A DNA stretch of 15,108 bases. It comes from an uncultured Sulfuricurvum sp. Its GTDB lineage: Bacteria; Campylobacterota; Campylobacteria; Campylobacterales; Sulfurimonadaceae. Both the position numbers and the translations under genes were made by a program. Of this stretch, positions 6,501 to 12,727 are shown one piece after another (position 1 is the first letter of the stretch; every line of letters begins with the position of its first letter). The notes beneath the pieces were generated by a model, which had not been told where the DNA came from, did no database searches, and saw only the letters and a program-made list of their open reading frames with translations. Location of the stretch: the NCBI RefSeq assembly GCF_937936435.1, contig NZ_CALDDG010000007.1, positions 1 to 15,108 on the forward strand, given 5' to 3'.

Positions 6501-6954
6501 AGGTCATTCCCTGTTGTTGAAGTAGTGTTAATAAATACGTTTCGGAAGCATTCATTCCCCCTTTTGCTTCCGCTTCGAGCAAATCGCGGTAAAGAGGTTC
6601 TATGACAGAAATAGCTTTAGCTGAAGGTGCCCGTCGTACCGAATAATAACCGATTGTTTCTCCTGATGGATCAAAGGAGGGGGTAACGTACGCAAAAACC
6701 CAGTAATGGTCTCCCTGCTTGGTCTTATTTTTGACATAGGCATAAATCCCTCCCCGCTCGCGAATCCGTTCCCATAACAATTTGAAAACGACTTTCGGCA
6801 TATCCGCATGACGAAGAATACTATGAGGAGTTTGTAACAACTCTTTTTCGGAATATCCGGACATTTGGATAAACGTTTCGTTGCCGTAGGTGATCAACCC
6901 GTCCAGATCGGTTTTAGAGACGATAAACGCTCCGGGCTTCATCTGTATTTCCAT
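6469..6954 (-). CDS. Stand-alone PAS sensor of the Aer/CetB type
   Basis: A 161-residue soluble protein. Residues 1 to about 110 are a PAS domain of the Aer/CetB kind: GNETFIQMSGYSEKEL at 24-39, HSILRHADMP at 44-53, Trp61, VKNKTKQGDHYWVF at 74-87, then a final strand IGYYSVRR. Relatives bind FAD and report redox or respiratory state. The tail (111-161) is helical and probably contacts the partner receptor. The stop lies 32 nt inside the downstream chemoreceptor gene, so the two are translated together, as expected for a bipartite energy-taxis system. In C. jejuni the PAS proteins CetB and CetC flank CetA; this PAS-then-receptor order is closer to the CetC position. The start could be the first Met or Met5 (MKPG); neither has a strong ribosome binding site. 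Confidence 0.9.
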   Translation of the reverse strand: MEIQMKPGAFIVSKTDLDGLITYGNETFIQMSGYSEKELLQTPHSILRHADMPKVVFKLLWERIRERGGIYAYVKNKTKQGDHYWVFAYVTPSFDPSGETIGYYSVRRAPSAKAISVIEPLYRDLLEAEAKGGMNASETYLLTLLQQQGMTYDQFVLGLQK

Positions 6955-6991
6955 GAAAAACTCGCATAGTTAAATTAAACAAAACAAGAAT

Positions 6992-7020
6992 ATCATATTA
7001 CTTAGTTCATTTTAATGGAA
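6992..7020 (-). promoter_or_regulatory. Weak candidate promoter of the PAS/chemoreceptor pair
   Basis: Leftward TATGAT at 6992-6997 is a fair -10 box. The matching -35 position 17 nt away is only TTCCAT (7015-7020). It lies in the 118-bp gap 6955-7072, which otherwise holds AT-rich sequence and no strong terminator after the preceding cyclase gene. Confidence 0.25.
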
Positions 7021-7072
7021 ACCAACAATGAAATACGGTTTTAATTGCCTTCTTTTTAACCACTAAACGCGA

Positions 7073-9349
7073 TTAGATGGAGGGAATCGGTTCTTTGCAG
7101 ACCTTATTTCTGCCGCTATTTTTTGCCTCGTAGAGCGCTTCATCGATCCGGGCTATATTTTCATGAACCGTCCGCATTCGGATCAGTTCTCCGACACCTA
7201 TGCTCACCGTTACGGGGCGGTCAATCCCGAATGGAAACGTTTCGACCGATTGACGAAGATTCTCCGCCGCACTGTAGGATTGTTCGAGTGAGGTATTCGG
7301 AAGGATAACGATAAATTCTTCTCCGCCCCATCGACCGATCGTATCGGTTTGGCGCAATGTATTTTTAAACACCTCGGCCAAAAGCTGCAAAATACGGTCT
7401 CCTTCCTGATGTCCCAACGTATCGTTTACCGTTTTAAAATAATCGATATCCAGAATCATCACACCGCATTTATATTCACGGTAACGATCGACTTTTCGCT
7501 GTTCTTCCATCAGTTTTTCGTCCGTTTTTTGCCGATTGTACAAACCTGTGAGTTTATCGATGATGGAGAGTTTGATCAGTTTCGCGTTATAACGCTTGAG
7601 TTCGTAATAGCGCATGAAGAAAACCAATCCGACGATGGATAAGAGGGCGAACGCTTTCCACAGTTTACTCTGATCGATCCACGGCACCTGTTCGACCGTA
7701 GCCGTCCATCGATTGTATATCTCCTGCATCGTGGGCTCATCCAATCCTGCTACCAGTTTCTCGAAAATACCGTGCAATATCGGCTCGTCGTTACGGGTAC
7801 CGACACCCAGCAATACTTTATCTTCCAATCGCGAGGAGACTTTGAGCGTCCCCGTATACTCTTTTTGGATGTAGGTTGAAACTACGACGAGGTTATCGAT
7901 ATAGCCGTACAGCGATCCGTTTTCCACCTCTTTCAAGCCGTCTTTGATCGAGTCTACTTCGACGATATCCATCTGCGGAAACTGCTCTTTCAATTTTTCG
8001 GTAATAGCATACCCTTTGACCGAACCGATCTTTTTACCGATCAGGGTCGTAATATTTTCCGTAAAGGGTTTATCCATCGATGTCGCCATGACGATCGGCA
8101 AAGTAATATAGGCGGATGTGAAATCCATATATTTTTGTCGCTGAGGCGTTGCCGAAGCGAGAGAGAGGATATCGCATTTGCGTTCTTGTGCATAATGGAG
8201 CGATTCATCCCAAGAACGTGTCGGAACCAGTTGAATCGCAATACCGAGCTTTTGTTCAAAATTTTTCATCACATCGGCGGCAATACCGATATGTTTCCCA
8301 TCTTCAATCCGTTCAAAAGGGTACCATTCCGGATCGATGCACATCGATATTTTTTTCTTACGGAGCAGATACTCTTTTTCAGCCGTCGACAACGCAACAC
8401 CGCCGTTAGCATTTCCGATCACCTCTTTAAACATAAAACGGCCTAATTTTTGTTCCTCAACCAATGCACCCGCCTGCATCAGCTGTTTAAACGATCGGAT
8501 GCTCAGTTCTTCATTCACCTGCCCTATCGGGAAAAAATCGCGCATCATCAGTTTGCGTGTGATTTTAGCCTCGTATTTTAATTTCGACCGTGTTTTTCCG
8601 ACATGGTATTTATGAATCAACAGATCGATGATTTCATCTTCGTGATCGAGCGCATAGGCCCATCCCCGATTGGTCGCATCGATAAACTTCTGGGTTCTCT
8701 CCGTATGATAGAGAGCCTCTTTTTGGGATGTGAAGAGATTGACCGCACTCATCACAAAACCGTATTGTCCCGGATCGATAATGGTATAGGGGATACCGAG
8801 ACGGTCGAGGTCATAGAGCTGATTCGAGCTGAAAGCGCTCATTACGTCCACTTTTTTCTCGATAAATGCGTCGATATTAAACGTGTGGGGGATAAAGTGA
8901 GAGTTTTTAGGTGTGATATTGAAATGGGCAAGCAGAAGCGCTAAAGAGCTATATTTAAGTTCATCCGTTGTCCCCATAATCGTTTTTCCTACCATATCGG
9001 CAGGAGTTTCAATCCCTTTTTGGGCGACGAATACGAGAGGCGAGTGTTGAAAATAGGTGGCGAGCAGAACGATCGGCTTAACCCGACCGTTTTCGACGAC
9101 GATACTGGAATTATAGACTCCGTACGTCGCTTTTTGAGTTAGAACGTCCGAGACGATATCCGTCCCTTCTTCGTATTCGCGCAGTTCGACATCCAGTCCG
9201 GCATCACGATAATATCCGTGCTCTTGTGCGGCAATGAAACCCGCAAATTCAAACTGATATTTCCAGTCCAGCTGAACCGAAACCTTTTGAAGAGAATTTG
9301 CCTGCAGCAAAAGGGCTGAAACAATCACGAAAAGAAAAAAACGTACCAT
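7073..9349 (-). CDS. Diguanylate cyclase with two fused periplasmic binding-protein sensor domains (NMT1-like + SBP_bac_3-like)
   Basis: A 758-residue protein. A signal peptide (cleavage probably after ANS, residue 19) is followed by an NMT1/THI5-like solute-binding domain (about 20-235: VQLDWKYQFEFAGFIAAQEHG, GYYRDAGLDVEL). A helical linker leads to a second binding domain of the SBP_bac_3 (amino-acid-binding) type at about 331-555 (DPEWYPFE, DILSLASATPQR, GSVKGYAI). A single membrane helix at about 564-584 joins a cytoplasmic GGDEF domain with GGEEF at 675-679. RQTD lies 5 residues before it, so the product-inhibition I-site is present. It should make c-di-GMP in response to one or two periplasmic ligands. 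NMT1-type domains bind thiamine-pyrimidine precursors or sulfonate/nitrate-like anions; the ligand here is unknown. The start follows AGGGA about 10 nt upstream. It is monocistronic or weakly linked to the helicase gene 123 nt upstream. Confidence 0.94.
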   Translation of the reverse strand: MVRFFLFVIVSALLLQANSLQKVSVQLDWKYQFEFAGFIAAQEHGYYRDAGLDVELREYEEGTDIVSDVLTQKATYGVYNSSIVVENGRVKPIVLLATYFQHSPLVFVAQKGIETPADMVGKTIMGTTDELKYSSLALLLAHFNITPKNSHFIPHTFNIDAFIEKKVDVMSAFSSNQLYDLDRLGIPYTIIDPGQYGFVMSAVNLFTSQKEALYHTERTQKFIDATNRGWAYALDHEDEIIDLLIHKYHVGKTRSKLKYEAKITRKLMMRDFFPIGQVNEELSIRSFKQLMQAGALVEEQKLGRFMFKEVIGNANGGVALSTAEKEYLLRKKKISMCIDPEWYPFERIEDGKHIGIAADVMKNFEQKLGIAIQLVPTRSWDESLHYAQERKCDILSLASATPQRQKYMDFTSAYITLPIVMATSMDKPFTENITTLIGKKIGSVKGYAITEKLKEQFPQMDIVEVDSIKDGLKEVENGSLYGYIDNLVVVSTYIQKEYTGTLKVSSRLEDKVLLGVGTRNDEPILHGIFEKLVAGLDEPTMQEIYNRWTATVEQVPWIDQSKLWKAFALLSIVGLVFFMRYYELKRYNAKLIKLSIIDKLTGLYNRQKTDEKLMEEQRKVDRYREYKCGVMILDIDYFKTVNDTLGHQEGDRILQLLAEVFKNTLRQTDTIGRWGGEEFIVILPNTSLEQSYSAAENLRQSVETFPFGIDRPVTVSIGVGELIRMRTVHENIARIDEALYEAKNSGRNKVCKEPIPSI

Positions 9350-9472
9350 ATCCGCAAATCCCTAATCTCTTCTATCGGAAGATTGAACGATTGTACAATA
9401 ATTTTTTGAAATATTTCTCAAAAATAAACAAAAATTAAGAGTTATCACTATGAGATTTTCCCGATAAATCTT
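9350..9472 (-). promoter_or_regulatory. 123-bp gap with a weak promoter candidate for the cyclase gene
   Basis: Leftward TACAAT at 9390-9395 could be a -10 box. TTGAGA upstream is 20 nt away, too far for a standard -35. Just after the helicase stop, AGATTT/AAATCT (9453-9458 with 9466-9471) forms a 6-bp stem with a 7-nt loop, followed by AT-rich sequence; this is at best a weak terminator. Confidence 0.3.
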
Positions 9473-10750
9473 TTAGCGTCTTTTGGAACCGGTATTAGCA
9501 CCTCTTTTGTCATGTTTCTGTACAGGCTTGTTTTCCCTGTCGCTTCGATTGCGGTTTTGTTGTCCTGCGCTGTTTCCGCCTCGGCCCCGTTGGATCGGCT
9601 CGGCTTTGATCGAAGGGTCGGGCTCAAATCCTTCGATGATATGCCGATCGAGTTTCTTATTGATCAGTTTTTCAATCCCTTTGAGATACTCCGCTTCATC
9701 CACGCACACGAGCGACAAAGCTTCCCCTTCGCAGCCGGCACGCCCCGTCCGTCCGATACGGTGAACATAATCCTCCGCGATGTTGGGAAGTTCGAAATTG
9801 ACGACATGCGGCAATGCATCGATATCGATCCCGCGGGCGGCAATGTCGGTTGCGACCAAAACTCTTACGGTACTTCGTTTAAAATCATCGAGAGCTTTGG
9901 TTCGGGCACTTTGACTTTTGTTTCCGTGGATCGCCGCGGCGCTGACACCGATTTTCTGTAGATACTCGCTGAGTTTGTTGGCTCCGTGTTTGGTTCGGGT
10001 AAAAACAAGTACCTGTTCCCATTTTTTCTCCGTTATCAGTTTCCCCAACAAAGCGCTTTTACGTTTGCAATCGACAAGAATTACACTTTGCGCTACCAAC
10101 TCGCTGGAAGTATTGCGACGTGCCACTTCCACCTCGGCAGGATTGCGCAGCAGAGTATTGGCAAGGGTTTTGATCTCGTCAGAATAAGTCGCTGAGAAAA
10201 GAAGATTCTGACGCTGTTTCGGCAGTATCGTAATGACACGGCGGATATCGCGGATAAATCCCATATCGAGCATCCGGTCGGCTTCGTCCAGAACAAAAAT
10301 CTCGACACCGCTCAAATCGACTGTCCCCTGTGATATATGATCGAGCAGACGCCCCGGTGTCGCGATGAGGATGTCGATCCCGTTTCGAAGCATCGTTATT
10401 TGCGGATTAATTCCCACTCCGCCGAAAACAACGGCGCTTTTTAGCGGAAGATATTTACCGTACAGTTTGACACTTTCGGCAACCTGTGCGGCCAACTCAC
10501 GCGTCGGTGTCAAAATCAGAGCACGGATTTTTCGATGCGGTTTCGGACTCTTCTTTTCACTCAGAAGCTGCAGCAGCGGTAAAGTAAATCCCGCCGTTTT
10601 TCCGGTACCGGTCTGGGCGCCTGCGAGCATGTCACGCCCTTCGAGAATAAACGGTATGGCTTGAGCCTGTACGGGGGTCGGAATCGTATACCCCTGATCG
10701 TCGATGGCCCGCAGCAACGGGGCGGATAGATGTAAATCGGTAAATGTCAT
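9473..10750 (-). CDS. rhlE: DEAD-box ATP-dependent RNA helicase, RhlE family
   Basis: A 425-residue two-domain helicase that unwinds short RNA duplexes using ATP, acting in ribosome assembly, RNA decay or cold adaptation. Motifs in order: Q-motif region (GYTIPTPVQ, 20-28), motif I AQTGTGKT (45-52), PTRELA, TPGRL, DEAD (155-158), SAT, then in domain 2 ATDIAARGIDID and HRIGRTGR (330-337). The last 55 or so residues are a basic, Arg/Gly/Lys-rich tail typical of RNA-binding extensions. I place the start at the ATG at 10748-10750 because AAAGGA lies 9 nt before it and MTFTDLHLS matches the usual RhlE N-terminus. A TTG 33 nt further upstream would add residues with no family counterpart. RhlE is the best family match, but RhlB/DbpA-like roles are not excluded. 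The leader can fold over the ribosome binding site (separate entry). Confidence 0.94.
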   Translation of the reverse strand: MTFTDLHLSAPLLRAIDDQGYTIPTPVQAQAIPFILEGRDMLAGAQTGTGKTAGFTLPLLQLLSEKKSPKPHRKIRALILTPTRELAAQVAESVKLYGKYLPLKSAVVFGGVGINPQITMLRNGIDILIATPGRLLDHISQGTVDLSGVEIFVLDEADRMLDMGFIRDIRRVITILPKQRQNLLFSATYSDEIKTLANTLLRNPAEVEVARRNTSSELVAQSVILVDCKRKSALLGKLITEKKWEQVLVFTRTKHGANKLSEYLQKIGVSAAAIHGNKSQSARTKALDDFKRSTVRVLVATDIAARGIDIDALPHVVNFELPNIAEDYVHRIGRTGRAGCEGEALSLVCVDEAEYLKGIEKLINKKLDRHIIEGFEPDPSIKAEPIQRGRGGNSAGQQNRNRSDRENKPVQKHDKRGANTGSKRR

Positions 10751-10760
10751 AATGAGCTGT

Positions 10761-10786
10761 CCTTTGGTGGTCAGGCCCAACAAAAG
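10761..10786 (-). promoter_or_regulatory. Leader RNA hairpin covering the helicase Shine-Dalgarno
   Basis: In the leftward transcript CUUUUGUUGG (10777-10786) can pair with CCACCAAAGG (10761-10770) around loop GCCUGA. Nine of ten positions pair, one of them G-U, with a single U-C mismatch. The right arm contains AAAGG of the AAAGGA ribosome binding site (10760-10765), which would be sequestered. A few other weak pairings exist in the leader, for example GUCCU with AGGAC, which also targets the Shine-Dalgarno. Confidence 0.5.
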
Positions 10787-10887
10787 TCGTAACTCAGGAC
10801 GGTTTCAGGCGAGGAGAAAACGGAGTGAAGTATGCATTTAAGAGCATGTTCGTAGCAACACCAACCGTAGGTGCAGTTAATCAGTCC

Positions 10888-10898
10888 ATTCTAGCATA
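10888..10898 (-). promoter_or_regulatory. Extended -10 promoter candidate of the helicase gene
   Basis: Leftward TATGCTAGAAT contains TG-C-TAGAAT, a good extended -10. No -35 box is evident. Transcription from here would give a leader of about 130 nt before the ATG at 10750, in the 165-bp gap 10751-10915. Inside that leader a 17-codon ORF (ATG near 10840) has no ribosome binding site, and I do not call it. Confidence 0.45.
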
Positions 10899-10915
10899 TC
10901 TCTGCTGGAAACTTC

Positions 10916-12727
10916 CTATTGTTCCACCCGATTACGCCCTTTTGATTTGGCACGGTAGAGCAACTCGTCCACACGCTGAAGCAATCCCTCCGGAGATTCA
11001 TTTTCATGCAAGGTGGCTACTCCGAACGAACAGGTCAATCGCCCTACATTCTCGAAGTTTTCCAATTCAATGGCAATACGCAAGGTTTTCGCGATCATGC
11101 AACTCTCATCCAATGGAGTGTCCGGCAGAAGAATAATAAACTCTTCACCGCCCCATCGGGCAAAAATATCGCTTTTTCTAAGCCGTCTTTTTACCAAAGC
11201 GGCGATATCTTTTAATACCTCATCGCCTATCAAATGACCGTATTCGTCATTAACCCGTTTAAAATGATCGATGTCGAAGAAGATGACTCCCAAAGGTCTT
11301 TGTTCTCTCACCGCGACATTGATTGCATGTTTGTACACCATCGTAAAATGGAGGCGGTTAGCGATCCCCGTCAGCGGATCGTTCATCGAGATCGACTGCA
11401 TGGACGAAATATCGGTAAAAATCACCACATACCGGCTCTCCTCTTTGTAGCGGATAAGGGAGAGTTTGACGTCGAAGATCGTCGTTTGGCTGTCGACTGT
11501 GATCTTCGCTTTATGATTTTGCATCGGATGATCGATGATGTGCTGGGTCCATCGTTTGTCGTTGCGCATCGGCATCAAATACTCTTCGGTATCCCCCTCC
11601 TCGAAATATTCGCATACGCAGGCATGTTTGCGTTTGAAATCGGCAACGTTCGCAAAGTTAAAATAGGCTAAAAATGTTTGATTCGCGGCAATCAGCTGTT
11701 CACCGTCGGTAACAATCACAGGTGAGGGGATCGCATCCAAAACGGTCTGGTTATACATCTCCTGAAAACTCATTTTGGTGGCAACGGCATCGTATACCCG
11801 ATTAATAATCAGCGTCAATACGACAATCAGTGCAATCGTTATCCCCAGCGTCACAATCACCATTTGTCTTACATGTTCCCAGAAATCGGGAACTTCGCGA
11901 GTAAATATCACCCTGCCGACCGATCGGTTGAGATAATCCGTAACCGGTATCGTGATGACGGCAAACGAGTGTTCCGAAAATCGAATGATTGTATTCGCAT
12001 CCTTTGCGGTGAGGTTTCCGCAGGCTTTAATCAAAGGACGGAGTTCTACGGGGAGATCGATTGCCGTATAATCGCCGATCTGAACATAGTGTTCGACATT
12101 GCTCAACTGTCCGATATGATTTTTATCGATCATAAAAAAAGAGCGGTATCCTGTATAGCGATACACTTTGTCGATCAAATACGGCGTCGCTATCCCAAAC
12201 TCGACTGCCCCCAAATAATGCCCCTGATCTACAATGGGGACCAATATCCGAAACGCCAGCCCGCGGCGTCCCTCCTCAAATCCGTATACGATTCGATGAT
12301 GCTTATGGATATCGGCAACCATGGAGCGCTGCTGTGCGATTGCATCGCCGAACACGTCAGGGCGGTGCATCCGCAGCAACGAAGTTCCGTCTGCATTATG
12401 AAACTGCATAACGATCAACGAAGGATTTTCCGTTTGAATCACTTTCCAACGGGGAAGAATCAGACGGTACAGAGTATCGCGGTCTTGTGCTTTGATCGCT
12501 TCCAACACATAGGGGGTCTGAATGTTGGAATGGGCTCGGGCCGTATAAAAGTGGACGAGTTCGCGAACCGTCTCCGCATAATAGTGGTTGATACTCGTAT
12601 ACGCTTCGGCAGTCCGCAGATCGTTTTGCTGTTTTTCATGATAGACACTATATAGGGTCACGACCGCAGCGACACCTATGATGACGGCGCTCAACGTCAA
12701 AAGTATTTTAATTTTCAAACGGATCAT
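10916..12727 (-). CDS. Membrane sensor diguanylate cyclase (Cache-like sensor, PAS-like, GGDEF)
   Basis: A 603-residue protein. A membrane helix at about 5-25 is followed by a large periplasmic sensor (about 30-285) resembling dCache_3-type domains: MQFHNADGTSLLRMHRPD, FGDAIAQQR, GFEEGRRGLAFRI, LGAVEFG. A second membrane helix spans about 289-310. A PAS-like domain follows (about 320-435) with a conspicuous His-Ala-Cys-Val-Cys at 368-372. A GGDEF domain carries GGEEF at 526-530, with RKSD 5 residues before it (I-site). It should synthesise c-di-GMP in the cytoplasm on a periplasmic cue and be product-inhibited. Its ATG immediately follows the TAA of the upstream GGDEF-EAL gene (TAAATG), so the two are an operon with probable translational coupling. 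The sensor domains of both proteins look homologous. The ligand is unknown. Confidence 0.94.
   Translation of the reverse strand: MIRLKIKILLTLSAVIIGVAAVVTLYSVYHEKQQNDLRTAEAYTSINHYYAETVRELVHFYTARAHSNIQTPYVLEAIKAQDRDTLYRLILPRWKVIQTENPSLIVMQFHNADGTSLLRMHRPDVFGDAIAQQRSMVADIHKHHRIVYGFEEGRRGLAFRILVPIVDQGHYLGAVEFGIATPYLIDKVYRYTGYRSFFMIDKNHIGQLSNVEHYVQIGDYTAIDLPVELRPLIKACGNLTAKDANTIIRFSEHSFAVITIPVTDYLNRSVGRVIFTREVPDFWEHVRQMVIVTLGITIALIVVLTLIINRVYDAVATKMSFQEMYNQTVLDAIPSPVIVTDGEQLIAANQTFLAYFNFANVADFKRKHACVCEYFEEGDTEEYLMPMRNDKRWTQHIIDHPMQNHKAKITVDSQTTIFDVKLSLIRYKEESRYVVIFTDISSMQSISMNDPLTGIANRLHFTMVYKHAINVAVREQRPLGVIFFDIDHFKRVNDEYGHLIGDEVLKDIAALVKRRLRKSDIFARWGGEEFIILLPDTPLDESCMIAKTLRIAIELENFENVGRLTCSFGVATLHENESPEGLLQRVDELLYRAKSKGRNRVEQ

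Noticed and set aside
9453..9471. Intrinsic terminator after the helicase gene
   Set aside because: The stem is only 6 bp and AT-rich with no adjacent U-run; mentioned in the gap entry but not called.
10751..10783. TTG at 10783 as helicase start
   Set aside because: The added residues have no counterpart in RhlE proteins, and AAAGGA is properly spaced for the ATG at 10750.
10789..10842. Leader peptide of 17 codons ahead of the helicase gene
   Set aside because: No ribosome binding site and no regulatory codon run, so there is not enough to call it.
11864..12655. 263-codon ORF on the plus strand
   Set aside because: It is antisense to the membrane cyclase gene, whose frame has clear domains; the plus-strand translation shows no recognisable motif and no ribosome binding site.
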